Shown piece by piece: positions 28,334-38,205 of a DNA stretch of 64,000 nt. Source of the stretch: Anaerolinea sp. (GTDB lineage: Bacteria > Chloroflexota > Limnocylindria > Limnocylindrales > CSP1-4). Each line of letters starts with the position of its first letter. Position 1 is the first letter of the stretch. The stretch covers positions 1 to 64,000 of the forward strand of contig PNKK01000006.1 in the NCBI GenBank assembly GCA_013822395.1. The letters run 5' to 3'. The position numbers and the translations under genes were made by a program. The notes under the pieces were generated by a model, which saw only the letters and a program-made list of their open reading frames with translations, searched no databases and was not told the origin of the DNA.

Positions 28334-29755
28334 CTAGAGCGCCTTCACCGCACTCACCAGGTCGGACAGGCCGGCCTTGGCGTCCGCGAACAGCATCCCC
28401 GTCTTGGGATTGACGTACAGCTCGTTGTCGATGCCGGCGTAGCCACGGCCCATCGACCGTTTGATGACGATGATCGACTTCGCGTGATCGACGTCGAGGA
28501 TCGGCATGCCCGAGACGGGCGAGCCGGGCCTGCGGGCCGCCGGGTTCGTGACGTCATTGGCGCCCACCACGAGCGCGACGTCCGTCCGGTCGAACTCCGG
28601 GTTGATCTCCTCCATCTCCTTGAGCTGCGGGTAGGGCACGTTCGCCTCGGCCAGGAGGACGTTCATATGCCCCGGCATCCGGCCTGCGACGGGATGGATC
28701 GCGTACTTCACGTCCACGCCGCGGGTCTCCAGGAGCTCGGCCAGCTCACGGACCGCGTGCTGCGCCTGGGCCACCGCGAGGCCGTAGCCCGGGACCACGA
28801 TGACCGAGCTCGCGTAGGCGAGCTGGATCGCCGCGTCATCCACGCCGAGCTCCCGGACCGAGCCGCCGGGACCGCCGGCTGCGCCGACGGTGCCCTCGCC
28901 GCCACCGAACCCGCCGATCATGATGTTCAGCACGGAGCGGTTCATGGCGTCCGCCATGAGCTTCGTCAGGATCGCGCCGGACGCGCCGACGAGGGCGCCG
29001 GCGATGATGAGGACCGGGTTGTCCAGGACGAACCCGGCCATCGCCACGGCCGTGCCGGTGAACGAGTTCAACAGGCTGATGACGACCGGCATGTCCGCGC
29101 CGCCGATCGGCAGTGTCATCGTGACGCCGAAGACGAGGGCCGCCGCGAGGATGAGGAGCATCACCGGGATGCTCAGGTTCGGGATCCACAGGTAGATCGC
29201 GCCAGCGACGACGATCAGTGCGAGTGCCGCCGTGACGAGCTGGCCGCCGGGGATCGTCACCGGCCTCGACGGCGTGATCCTCAGGCCCATCAGCTTGCCC
29301 GACGCGATGAGCGATCCGGTGAAGGTGATCGATCCGATGAGGATGTCGAGGACCGTCGCGACGTTGATCTGGAGGGACGGCGCCGCGGTCAGGCGGAGGT
29401 AGTCGTCGATCGCGATCAGGGCGGCCGCGCCGCCGCCGACCGCGTTGAACAGCGACACCAGCTGCGGCATCGCCGTCATCTTCACGGTCCGGGCCATGTA
29501 CAGGCCCAGGCCGCCGCCGAGAGCGATGCCGGCGATCACGATGAACCAGCCGGTGACGTTCAGCTCCGTATCGCGCGGCTCGAACGCAAGGAAGACGGCG
29601 GTCGCCGCGACGGCCAGGACCATGCCGCCCGCCGACAGCAGGTTGCCGTTCCGCGCCGTGGCCGGCGAGTTCATCCGCATGAGGCCGATGACGAACGTGG
29701 CGGCACCGGCCAGCCAGGCGACGCGGACGAGGGTCTCGAGGACGGACAGGTTCAC
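28334..29755 (-). CDS. pntB: NAD(P) transhydrogenase subunit beta
   Basis: GYGLAVAQAQHAVRELAELLETRGVDVKYAIHPVAGRMPGHMNVLLAEANVPY...VGANDVTNPAAR. Confidence 0.97.
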   Translation of the reverse strand: MNLSVLETLVRVAWLAGAATFVIGLMRMNSPATARNGNLLSAGGMVLAVAATAVFLAFEPRDTELNVTGWFIVIAGIALGGGLGLYMARTVKMTAMPQLVSLFNAVGGGAAALIAIDDYLRLTAAPSLQINVATVLDILIGSITFTGSLIASGKLMGLRITPSRPVTIPGGQLVTAALALIVVAGAIYLWIPNLSIPVMLLILAAALVFGVTMTLPIGGADMPVVISLLNSFTGTAVAMAGFVLDNPVLIIAGALVGASGAILTKLMADAMNRSVLNIMIGGFGGGEGTVGAAGGPGGSVRELGVDDAAIQLAYASSVIVVPGYGLAVAQAQHAVRELAELLETRGVDVKYAIHPVAGRMPGHMNVLLAEANVPYPQLKEMEEINPEFDRTDVALVVGANDVTNPAARRPGSPVSGMPILDVDHAKSIIVIKRSMGRGYAGIDNELYVNPKTGMLFADAKAGLSDLVSAVKAL

Positions 29756-29757
29756 GG

Positions 29758-30072
29758 CTACGCCTCCGCCTTCTCGGCCTTCGGGGCCGCGGGCCGGCGC
29801 TTGAACATCTGAAGCATCCGGTCGGTGACGACGTAGCCGCCGACGACGTTCATCGTCGAGAAGGCGACCGCAATGAACGACAGGGCGTACGCCGCCGGGT
29901 TGTCCGACTCGATGGCGATGAACATCGAGCCGACGAGAACGATCCCGTGAATCGAATTCGCACCCGACATCAGCGGCGTGTGGAGCGTTGCCGGGACCTT
30001 GCTGATGACAGCGAAGCCGCACAGGATCGCGAGGACGAAGATGGTCAACGCGGTGAAGAGCTCAGCGTTCAC
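29758..30072 (-). CDS. pntAB: NAD(P) transhydrogenase subunit alpha part 2
   Basis: VISKVPATLHTPLMSGANSIHGIVLVG. Confidence 0.95.
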   Translation of the reverse strand: MNAELFTALTIFVLAILCGFAVISKVPATLHTPLMSGANSIHGIVLVGSMFIAIESDNPAAYALSFIAVAFSTMNVVGGYVVTDRMLQMFKRRPAAPKAEKAEA

Positions 30073-31220
30073 GCGGCACCTCCGGCCGGCTGGAGCAGCT
30101 GCTTCACGGCGTCCGAGCGGATCTCGCCGCCATGCGTGATCGTCACGGGGCCGGCGATCTCGTCCGCCGGATCGAGGTCGAGGGCGCCGTCCTTCACGAG
30201 GTGGAGGAGGAGCGCGGACAGGTTCCGAGCGTAGAACGCCGACGCTCCCACGGGCATCGTCGCCGGCAGGTTCTCGGGCGCGACGATCGTGACGAGGTTG
30301 TCCGTGAGGACCTCCTCGCCGGCCTTCGACAGCTCGCAGTTCCCGCCGAGTGCGGAGGCGGCCATGTCCACGATCACCGAGCCGGGCTTCATCAGTCCCA
30401 CCGCTGCCGCGGTCACGAGCACCGGAGGCTTCCGGCCGGGAACCTGGGCCGTCGTGATCACCACATCCATACCGCCGATGACCTCGTTGAGCTCGGCCTG
30501 CTGGGCGGCACGCTCCTCGGATGTCAGCTCGCGCGCGTACCCGCCCGCACCGGTGGCATCGATCTGGGTCTTCAGCGTCACGAACTGCGCACCGAGCGAT
30601 TCGGCCTGCTCCCGGGTCTCCGGCCGGACGTCGTAGGCTTTCACGACGCCGCCGAGGCGCCGAGCCGTGCCGATGGCCTGGAGACCGGCGACCCCGATGC
30701 CGAGGATGAGGATATTCGCCGGCTTCGCCGTGCCGGCCGCCGTCGTCAGGAGCGGGAAATAGCGCCCGAACGCGTTCGCCGCGATCAGGACCGCCTTGTA
30801 GCCCCCGACGTTCGCCTGGGATGACAGGGCGTCCATCGTCTGAGCCCGCGACAGGGTCCGCGGGATCGCGTCCAGGCTGATCGCGGTGACCCCGGCCGCC
30901 GCGAGCGCGGCCATCAGCCGCGGATCCAGCAGGGGCTGGAGCAGGCCGATGACCGCCTGGCCGGAGCGGAGCCGGGCCACCTCCGCGGCGTTTGGCTTCT
31001 GGACCCGGAGGATGGCGTCGGCATCCCGGTACAGCTCGTGGGTCGAGACGATCCGCGCGCCGGCGTCGGAGTATGCCGAATCGGGGATGAGCGCACCGAG
31101 CCCGGCGCCGGCCTCAACGAGGATCTCCAGCCCGGCGGCCGTCAGCTTGCCGAGCGCCTCGGGTACCAGGGCCACGCGCCGCTCTCCGGGCGCGGATTCC
31201 CTGGCGACTCCGATCTTCAT
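30069..31220 (-). CDS. pntAA: NAD(P) transhydrogenase subunit alpha part 1
   Basis: MKIGVARESAPGERRVALVPEALGKL...ILGIGVAGLQAIGTARRLGGVVKAYDVRPETREQAESLGA. Confidence 0.97.
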   Translation of the reverse strand: MKIGVARESAPGERRVALVPEALGKLTAAGLEILVEAGAGLGALIPDSAYSDAGARIVSTHELYRDADAILRVQKPNAAEVARLRSGQAVIGLLQPLLDPRLMAALAAAGVTAISLDAIPRTLSRAQTMDALSSQANVGGYKAVLIAANAFGRYFPLLTTAAGTAKPANILILGIGVAGLQAIGTARRLGGVVKAYDVRPETREQAESLGAQFVTLKTQIDATGAGGYARELTSEERAAQQAELNEVIGGMDVVITTAQVPGRKPPVLVTAAAVGLMKPGSVIVDMAASALGGNCELSKAGEEVLTDNLVTIVAPENLPATMPVGASAFYARNLSALLLHLVKDGALDLDPADEIAGPVTITHGGEIRSDAVKQLLQPAGGAA

Positions 31221-31423
31221 GGGCACCACCTGATGTCTGGGCACGTGGGGTTTCCACTGTGGGGCCGCCGCGCCGGCGTGGCGCTGCCCCATGCTGCGCC
31301 GCGCGGATTTGGTTCGGGGCCGCGGTGAAGGATACCCGGCGTCGCTGTGCCCTGCCGACGCCCTGTCGACGATCTGTCCCTGCCGATGATCACGTCGGCT
31401 CCGCGTTCACCCCGACTCGACGC

Positions 31424-32125
31424 TCACACCGGGCCGGCCGGCTCCGGGAGCTTGAGCTCAAGCACCTCGGGCGCGGCGGCCCGGAAGGCGAGCAGCGCAT
31501 CGAGAAGGCGCTGTCCATCCGCCGGGTCAATGGCGCCGGCAAGCCGGAGGTAGAACGGCCGCGCCGTCCCGATCCGGAGGGTGGGCACGCCGAAGATCGC
31601 GTAGTCCGTCCGCGCGGCGGCCCAGTCCTCGGCAACTCGCCGTCGGGCGGCAGCGACGATTCTCGGCTCGGCAAGCCCGTCACGGACGCGGTGCTGCATT
31701 GCGCCGGCGGCCACGGCGACGCGGTCGAGAACGGCGGGGTCAGTTATGTCTGCACGCTCGCCGAACCGCGCCTCGTAGACCCCGCGCCGGAAGCGGCGCG
31801 CGACCTCGGCCGCCTCGGCCGCCTCGATGATCGCCGTCGCGAGAAACGCGGCGAGTGGCCGGCGATTCTGCCGTTCGCGGTAGTGGACGTAGTCGAGCGG
31901 CTGCTCCCAGAGCCGCCACTCCGCCGCCGTCGCGTCGCGATTGAACTGCTCCAGGCCGACGAGCCGGTGACGGACGGCCACGTGCCCCGGGCCGAGATCG
32001 TCCAGCCAGCCTGCGACCCGATACGAGTACGGGCAGTGGTAGTCCATGAACAGCTCGACCGGGAGCGGCTCCCGTTGTCCGTCGGGCCGCGGAGGCCGGT
32101 CGCTCACTCGAGGCCGGTCGCTCAC
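31424..32125 (-). CDS. DsbA-family / thioredoxin-fold oxidoreductase
   Basis: MDYHCPYSYRVAGWL; FGVPTLRIG C-terminal motif. Confidence 0.85.
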   Translation of the reverse strand: MSDRPRVSDRPPRPDGQREPLPVELFMDYHCPYSYRVAGWLDDLGPGHVAVRHRLVGLEQFNRDATAAEWRLWEQPLDYVHYRERQNRRPLAAFLATAIIEAAEAAEVARRFRRGVYEARFGERADITDPAVLDRVAVAAGAMQHRVRDGLAEPRIVAAARRRVAEDWAAARTDYAIFGVPTLRIGTARPFYLRLAGAIDPADGQRLLDALLAFRAAAPEVLELKLPEPAGPV

Positions 32126-32127
32126 CT

Positions 32128-32931
32128 TCAGGCGCCCTTCCCGGCGCTCGCGACGACGGTGATCAGGGTCAGGATGTAGACGTGGGCCAGGGCGCTGTAC
32201 CAGATCGAGCGGGTCCGCCAATCGAGCCAGCCGAAGGCGGCGCCGCCCAAGAGTGTGGAGAAGAGCTCGATCTCCGGCTTGCCCAGGTGGACGAAGACGA
32301 ACGGCACCTGGGCGACGACGAGTCCGAGTGGACCGATCGTCCGGAGGAGCGTGAACATCACGAATCCGCGCATCAGGAACTCGGCCGGCACGAGGTCGAG
32401 GACGTTGGTGACCAGCAGGTCGCCGACGGGGGCTCCCGAGATCCCGTAGTAGGCGCTGAACTGGGGGTTCGCGCCGATGGCCACGACGATCGGGGTCATG
32501 ATCGCGCCCCCGGCGGCGGCGAGCCCCAGGCCCCAGCGCCAGTCGCCGATGGCCAGGCCGTAGTTGGCGAGGCGGTCGCGGAAGGCCAGCAGGATCACGA
32601 GCGCGGGCACGAGGCCGAACAGGATCATCCGCTCCAGTGCCTGATAGCGCAGGGCCGCCGCCGATCGACCGAGCGCCTGGATCTCGGCGGGGATCGCGGT
32701 GCGCGTGAAGTCGAACAGGAGGACGAGTGTCACCACGAGGAGCGCGGTCGTGGCACGGAGCGGCAGGTCCAGACCCAGGACCCGTACCATCCGTACGTCC
32801 GCGGCTGAGGCCGGATAGGCCGGCCCGTCGACGAACCGCGCGGCCAGGGTCCGGAGCCGGGATGCGTCGGTCGCTCCGGCGAGCGCGTCGGTCACGGGCG
32901 GCGGGCGAGGCGCGCGGGAGGTACGGGGCAC
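32128..32931 (-). CDS. CPBP-family (Abi-like) intramembrane metalloprotease
   Basis: Multi-TM with LVPAEFLMRGFVMF, VFVHLGKPEIE, ALAH motifs. Confidence 0.75.
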   Translation of the reverse strand: MPRTSRAPRPPPVTDALAGATDASRLRTLAARFVDGPAYPASAADVRMVRVLGLDLPLRATTALLVVTLVLLFDFTRTAIPAEIQALGRSAAALRYQALERMILFGLVPALVILLAFRDRLANYGLAIGDWRWGLGLAAAGGAIMTPIVVAIGANPQFSAYYGISGAPVGDLLVTNVLDLVPAEFLMRGFVMFTLLRTIGPLGLVVAQVPFVFVHLGKPEIELFSTLLGGAAFGWLDWRTRSIWYSALAHVYILTLITVVASAGKGA

Positions 32932-32938
32932 GCCGGTC

Positions 32939-34348
32939 TCATGGTTCGTCTCGGCGTACCGCGGCGAGCTTCTCGAACCGCTCCGGCCAGCCGACCTGGC
33001 CGCCGGTCGCCACGAGCCGGACGTCGTACCCGGCGGCGTCGAGGAGGCTCGCCGCGATCGCCGCGCGGCCGCCAGCCTTGCAGGCGACGGTGATCCGGCG
33101 GCCGCGCGGCAGTTCGTCAAGCCGGCCCGGCAGGTCCGCGACGAAGATGGTCCGTGCCCCCGGCACGACCCCGTCGTCGCGCCACTCGATCGGCTGCCTG
33201 ACATCCAGCAGGGCCGGCATCTCGCCGGCAGCCGCCTCCGCGTAGATCGCGTCCATCGTGGTCGTCGGGTACGAGGACACCGGCCGGCCGGCAGCTCGCC
33301 AGGCATCGATGCCCCCGGCGAGGTGCCCGGCAACGCGCTCGTAGCCGATTCGGACGAGCTGGGTGACGGCCTCGACCCGGGCGGCCGCCTCCGGCTCCGG
33401 CAGGACGAGTGCAAGCAGGGCATTGAACGGCAACATCCAGCCGACGTACGCCGCGAACGTCTCGTCGAGCTCGATGTTCAGCGAGCCCGGGACGTGGCTC
33501 GCCGCGAATTCCGCCCGCGGCCGTGCGTCTACGATTCGCGCCCCGGCCGCGGCCGCTCGTGCCAGCCCGTAGGGATCGAGCGTAAGGGTGGGCGGCAGCC
33601 CGCCCAGGACCGCCGGCCCGGCCCGGTTGAGCGGCGCCATGTGAGCGTAGTAGGCCGGGTAGCGTCCCAGGCCCCCGAGCAGCGCGTCGCGGAACGCCGC
33701 GGACTCCACCGCCGCGAGGACCGGGTTGGCGGCGAGCTCCGCCCCGACCGTCGATGTCTGCGAGGGTGCGGCGGGACCGGCGCTGCAGAAGCTCCCGGCT
33801 CCGTGGGTCGGGAGGATCCTGACGCCTGGTGGGAGGGCGGCCAGCCGGCGCAGGGTCGCATGCTGGAGTGCGGTGAGCTCGTCCGTCCGCCCTTCGCCCA
33901 GCAGGTCCGTTCGCCCGGCCGTCCCCACCAGGAGGGAGCCGCCGGTGAACACGCCTTCGGGTGGCGCGTCCTCCGTGGCGCCCGCCGTCCTGACCGCCCA
34001 GGCCAGGTGCTCCGGCGTGTGTCCGGGCGTCGCCATCGCGATGAGGCGCAGCGCCCCGACCTCGACCGCGGTCCCTTCGTCGGCTCCGCGGTGGGGGAGG
34101 GCGTAGCCGCCTCGCGCCGGCGCAACGATGTCGGCCCCGGTCGCCGCCCGTGTCTCGAGCGCGCCGGACAGGTAGTCGTTGTGGACGTGGGTCTCCAGGA
34201 CGTGGGTCACCCGCCAACCGCGCTCGGCGGCGACAGCCAGGAACCGCCATGCATCCCGCTGCGGATCCACGAGCGCCGCCTCGCCGTCGCTCGCGATGAG
34301 GTACGAGGCGTCGCCGACGCCGACGGTCGTGAGCAGCTCGATATCCAT
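32939..34348 (-). CDS. MBL-fold hydrolase with two rhodanese domains
   Basis: THVHNDYLSGA, PGHTPEHLAW, LPTHGAGSFC; rhodanese repeats VDARPRAEFAASHVPGSLNI and LLDVRQPIEWRDDGVVPGA...VACKAGGRA. Confidence 0.92.
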   Translation of the reverse strand: MDIELLTTVGVGDASYLIASDGEAALVDPQRDAWRFLAVAAERGWRVTHVLETHVHNDYLSGALETRAATGADIVAPARGGYALPHRGADEGTAVEVGALRLIAMATPGHTPEHLAWAVRTAGATEDAPPEGVFTGGSLLVGTAGRTDLLGEGRTDELTALQHATLRRLAALPPGVRILPTHGAGSFCSAGPAAPSQTSTVGAELAANPVLAAVESAAFRDALLGGLGRYPAYYAHMAPLNRAGPAVLGGLPPTLTLDPYGLARAAAAGARIVDARPRAEFAASHVPGSLNIELDETFAAYVGWMLPFNALLALVLPEPEAAARVEAVTQLVRIGYERVAGHLAGGIDAWRAAGRPVSSYPTTTMDAIYAEAAAGEMPALLDVRQPIEWRDDGVVPGARTIFVADLPGRLDELPRGRRITVACKAGGRAAIAASLLDAAGYDVRLVATGGQVGWPERFEKLAAVRRDEP

Positions 34349-34449
34349 GTCGCGTCCATCGTCGCACGCTCGCTCCATGCCGGTCGCTCGTACCATGACC
34401 ACCACGACGGACACCGGGCCCCACGCTCCGGCCGGGAAGAGGACCCCAG

Positions 34450-35439
34450 ATGGCGAAGATCGGCTACGCGGCGATGCTCGAGCAGTTCCACCCGACGGAT
34501 CTGCTGGACTGGTGCGCCCAGGCTGAGGCAGCCGGCTTCACGGCCGGCTTCATGGTCAGCGAGCACTTCCATCCGTGGACCCCGGGGCAGGGGAATGCCG
34601 CGTTCGCCTGGAGCTTCATGGGAGCGCTCGGGACGCGCACCTCGCTGCCGTTCGGGACCGCCGTGACGTGCCCCGGCTTCCGCTACCACCCGGCGGTCAT
34701 CGCTCATGCAGGGGCGACCCTGGGGGCCATGTTCCCCGGCCGTTTCTACCTGGGCCTCGGCGCGGGCGAGGCCCTCAACGAGCACGTGATCGGCGGCGCC
34801 TGGCCGGAGATCGGCGTTCGGAGCGCGATGCTGTTCGAGAGCATCGAGATCATCAACAAGCTCTTCACGGGGGAGGTCGTCAAGCATCGGGGTGAGCATT
34901 TCACGCTCGAGAGCGCGAAGCTCTACACCCGCCCCGAGCGGCCCGTCCCGATCTACGTTGCGACCGCCGGTCCGGTCAACGCGAAGAAGACCGGCCGATT
35001 CGCCGACGGGATCATCACCGTTGGAGCGGCCGACGAGAAGATCGCGATGCTCTGGGCGAAGTACGAGGAGGGCGCCCGCGAGGTGGGCAAGGACCCGTCG
35101 CGGTCGCCCAAGCTCCTCCAGATCCACGTCTCCTGGGCTCGCACCGACGAGGCGGCGATCGAGGGGGCGGTCCGCGAATGGCCCAATGGCGGGATGGCCT
35201 TCCCGAAGCAGGACATCAGGAACCCGGAGGACTTCGCGGCGATGGCCAGGCTCGTCCGGCCGGAGGACTTCAAGAACCGGGTCCTGATGACCGCCGACCT
35301 CGGGGCGCACATCGAGCACATCCAGCACTATCTCGACATGGGCTTCGACGAAGTCCATCTCCACAATGTCGGGCGCAACCAGGCCGAGTTCATCGATGTC
35401 TTCGGCAGGGAGGTCCTGCCGCACCTGAAGCTCGGCTGA
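34450..35439 (+). CDS. F420-dependent LLM-class oxidoreductase (G6PDH-like)
   Basis: IGYAAMLEQFHPTDLLDWCAQAEAAGFTAGFMVSEHFHPW...FYLGLGAGEALNEHVIG. Confidence 0.9.
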   Translation: MAKIGYAAMLEQFHPTDLLDWCAQAEAAGFTAGFMVSEHFHPWTPGQGNAAFAWSFMGALGTRTSLPFGTAVTCPGFRYHPAVIAHAGATLGAMFPGRFYLGLGAGEALNEHVIGGAWPEIGVRSAMLFESIEIINKLFTGEVVKHRGEHFTLESAKLYTRPERPVPIYVATAGPVNAKKTGRFADGIITVGAADEKIAMLWAKYEEGAREVGKDPSRSPKLLQIHVSWARTDEAAIEGAVREWPNGGMAFPKQDIRNPEDFAAMARLVRPEDFKNRVLMTADLGAHIEHIQHYLDMGFDEVHLHNVGRNQAEFIDVFGREVLPHLKLG

Positions 35440-35541
35440 CCGGGGGGCGCTGCCGCGGGTCCCGCCTGAATCGTCATCTGTGCGCCACGCGGGCATTGGG
35501 CGAGGGCGATCGCCTCAATCCGACACGCCGGGCCATAGAAC

Positions 35542-35587
35542 CATCCCGACGCACGCTCGTGCCGGGATGACCCGGCCACTTTGGCCG
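35542..35587. terminator. Tandem hairpins between convergent genes (putative bidirectional terminator)
   Basis: catcccg-ac-gcacg-ct-cgtgc-cgggatg then cggcca-ctt-tggccg. Confidence 0.45.
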
Positions 35588-35680
35588 GCCGACGATGAGT
35601 GAATCCGACGCTTGCATCGTGACCAGTTCCCGCCTGGTCCTCATCTGACGAAAATCGCGTCCGCCGGTCCGCGAGTGACC

Positions 35681-36367
35681 TCAGCCCGACCCGCCCCGGA
35701 CGATCCGACGGGCTCGCCGCGCCACGGCCAGGAACTCGCGAAGGTGCTGCAGCGGCCGGATGTGGCTCGGCTCACCGCCGTAGATCGTGGAGATCGGCAC
35801 CCATCGGATGGGCCAACGCTCGCGGATGCAGACGGCGATCATCTCGACCTCGAACGCGAAGCCGTCCTCACGGCTCGCCAGCATCTCGGCCATCAACCGG
35901 CGCCCGACGAGGCGGTAGCCGGACTGGTTGTCAGGGACCCATCTGCCGACGGCGGCCGAGAGGAGCAGCGTCCCGAGACCGTTTGCGGCCCGGCGGATGA
36001 GCGGCATGCGCCCGAAGTCCCGTCTGCCGACGATCAGCTCGGCGGGCTGCTCGCGCTCCACCGCGAGGAAGCGTGGCAACTCGGCCGGATCGTGCTGTCC
36101 ATCGCCGTCGAGCGTCACGACCGCAAGGGCACCCCGGGAGATCGCGACGGCGAAGCCGGCCTGGAGGGCTGCGCCCTTGCCCTGGTTCGGCTGCTGGCGG
36201 AGAACCGTGGCGCCCGCTGCCTCCGCCTCGGCCGCGGTGTCGTCCGTGGAGCCGTCGTCCACGACGAGGACCGGGAGATGTGCCGCCGCCCCGCGGACGA
36301 CCGCGGCGATGCGCGGCCCCTCGTCGTGGGCGGGAATCAGGGCCAGGATCCGAGGGATCGGATGCAT
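35681..36367 (-). CDS. Glycosyltransferase family 2 (polyprenol-phosphate mannosyltransferase-like)
   Basis: ILALIPAHDEGPRIAAVV, VLVVDDGSTDDT, VVTLDGDGQHDPAELP, DNQSGYRLV. Confidence 0.93.
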   Translation of the reverse strand: MHPIPRILALIPAHDEGPRIAAVVRGAAAHLPVLVVDDGSTDDTAAEAEAAGATVLRQQPNQGKGAALQAGFAVAISRGALAVVTLDGDGQHDPAELPRFLAVEREQPAELIVGRRDFGRMPLIRRAANGLGTLLLSAAVGRWVPDNQSGYRLVGRRLMAEMLASREDGFAFEVEMIAVCIRERWPIRWVPISTIYGGEPSHIRPLQHLREFLAVARRARRIVRGGSG

Positions 36368-36424
36368 CCCGACCATGATGCGGCAGCGCCGGTCGGTTGA
36401 CACGGACTGCGACTCAGTCTCAAT

Positions 36425-37336
36425 ATGAATCTGTCGATGCGACGATTGCCCGTGGCCCTGGCGATGCTGCTAACCGCGTGTGGCGGGAGTCCCGGCGCGC
36501 CATCCGGCGGGTGGTCGGACCTGCCTGCGCGGACGGTCGTGACGACCTCGACGGTCTTCGCCGACCTCGTCCGGAACGTCGGCGGCGATCGCGTGACCGT
36601 GGCGAGCCTGGTGCCGGCCGGGGCGGTCGTGGAGACCTACCAGGCGAAGCCGGACGATCTCCGCGCGCTCGCCGCGGCCGATCTCATCGTCATGAACGGG
36701 CTCGGCCTGGACGACTGGCTCGAATCGACCATCTCGGCCGCATCACCCGATACGCCGGTCATCCGGCTCGCGGAGGGCCTGCCGGGCGTTCAACTCCTGC
36801 CCGGCGAGGAGCCAGGGTCACAGAACCCGCACCTCTGGATGGATGTGGCCTACGCCCGCGGCTACGTTGCCCGGATCGGCGAGGCCCTCGCGGCCGTCGA
36901 CCCGGCGGGGGCCGCAGCGTACGCTGCCGGGGTGACGGCATACGACGCCCGGCTGGCCGAGCTCGATGCCTGGGCTCGGGCACAGATCGAGGCGATTCCC
37001 CCAGCCAACCGCAAGGTCGTGATGTTCCACGGTGCCTTCCCGTACTTCGCCCGGGCGTATGGTCTGACCATCGTCGGGGTCGCGGTCCAGGCGCCGGGCC
37101 AGGATCCCAGCGCGGGCGAGATCGCGGCGCTCGTCGACGCCATCCGAGCGAGCGGCGCCAAGGCGATCTTCAGCGAGAACCAGTTCCGGACCTCGCTGGT
37201 CGACCAGATCGGCCGGGAGACGGGCGCGTCGGTGGTCGCCGAGCTGTACAACGACTCGCTCGGCACCGCGCCGGTGACCTCGTACGAAGCGCTGATCCGC
37301 TGGGATGTGGAGCAGATCGTGGCGGCCCTTCGATGA
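36425..37336 (+). CDS. Metal ABC transporter substrate-binding lipoprotein (ZnuA/MntC-like)
   Basis: Lipobox LLTACGG; TTSTVFADLVRNVGGDRVTVASLVPAGAVVETYQAKPDDLRAL...NPHLWMDVAYA...FSENQF. Confidence 0.93.
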   Translation: MNLSMRRLPVALAMLLTACGGSPGAPSGGWSDLPARTVVTTSTVFADLVRNVGGDRVTVASLVPAGAVVETYQAKPDDLRALAAADLIVMNGLGLDDWLESTISAASPDTPVIRLAEGLPGVQLLPGEEPGSQNPHLWMDVAYARGYVARIGEALAAVDPAGAAAYAAGVTAYDARLAELDAWARAQIEAIPPANRKVVMFHGAFPYFARAYGLTIVGVAVQAPGQDPSAGEIAALVDAIRASGAKAIFSENQFRTSLVDQIGRETGASVVAELYNDSLGTAPVTSYEALIRWDVEQIVAALR

Positions 37337-38205
37337 CGACTACTACGACGACGGCCACCGCGACGACGACGTCCGCGACCGCCCCGAGCGTCCGCCTGGC
37401 CGGCGTCTCGGTCGGATATGAGGATCGGCCGGTCCTGGAGCACGTCGACGTGTCGCTGCCGCCCGGATCGCTGACCGCGATCGTCGGCCCGAACGGCGGC
37501 GGGAAGAGCACGCTCCTCAAGCTCATCGCCGGGCTGCTCCGGCCCTGGACCGGCACGATTGCCGTCCTGGGCGGCCGGCCCGGCGAGCATGCCCGGTCGG
37601 TCGCCTACGTCCCGCAGGCCGAGGCCGTCGATTGGGGCTTTCCCGTGGCCGCCGGCGACGTCGTGATGATGGGCCGCTACCCTCGCCTGGGACCGCTCCG
37701 GCGCCCGGGTGCCGCGGATCATGCCGCGGTGGCACGGGCGCTCGAGGAGGTCGGGATGACGGCCCTTGCCGACCGCCAGATCGGGGCGCTGTCGGGCGGC
37801 CAGCGTCGCCGGGTCTTCCTCGCCCGTGCGCTCGCCTCAGAGCCGGACCTGTATCTCCTGGACGAGCCCGTCACCGGCGTCGACAACGCGACCCAGGAGG
37901 ACCTCATGGCCGTCCTCGACGCCGAGGCGCGGGCCGGCAAGACCGTCATCGCGAGCACCCACGACCTGGCCTCGGCCGCCGAGCATTTCCGATCGATCGT
38001 GGCCGTGAACCGGACGATCGTCGCCCAGGGGGCCGCCAGCCTGGTGCTCGATGCCGACGTCCTGCTCCGGACGTACGGCGGCCACCTGCTCTTCGTGGGC
38101 GATCGGGCCGTCGTCCTCGACGACGCCCACCACCACGACCAGGCGCCGGGTGGGGAGATCCACCACCACGATGACGGTGGCGGCGCGGGAGGGCGCCGCC
38201 CGTGA
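37333..38205 (+). CDS. Metal ABC transporter ATP-binding protein
   Basis: GPNGGGKSTLLK Walker A, LSGGQRRRVFLARALASEPDLYLLDEP, His-rich C-terminus; ATGA overlap. Confidence 0.95.
   Translation: MTTTTTTATATTTSATAPSVRLAGVSVGYEDRPVLEHVDVSLPPGSLTAIVGPNGGGKSTLLKLIAGLLRPWTGTIAVLGGRPGEHARSVAYVPQAEAVDWGFPVAAGDVVMMGRYPRLGPLRRPGAADHAAVARALEEVGMTALADRQIGALSGGQRRRVFLARALASEPDLYLLDEPVTGVDNATQEDLMAVLDAEARAGKTVIASTHDLASAAEHFRSIVAVNRTIVAQGAASLVLDADVLLRTYGGHLLFVGDRAVVLDDAHHHDQAPGGEIHHHDDGGGAGGRRP

Noticed and set aside
32128-32931. CPBP (Abi-like) protease as a phage-defence gene
   Set aside because: CPBP proteins are widespread with diverse roles; no defence genes adjacent.
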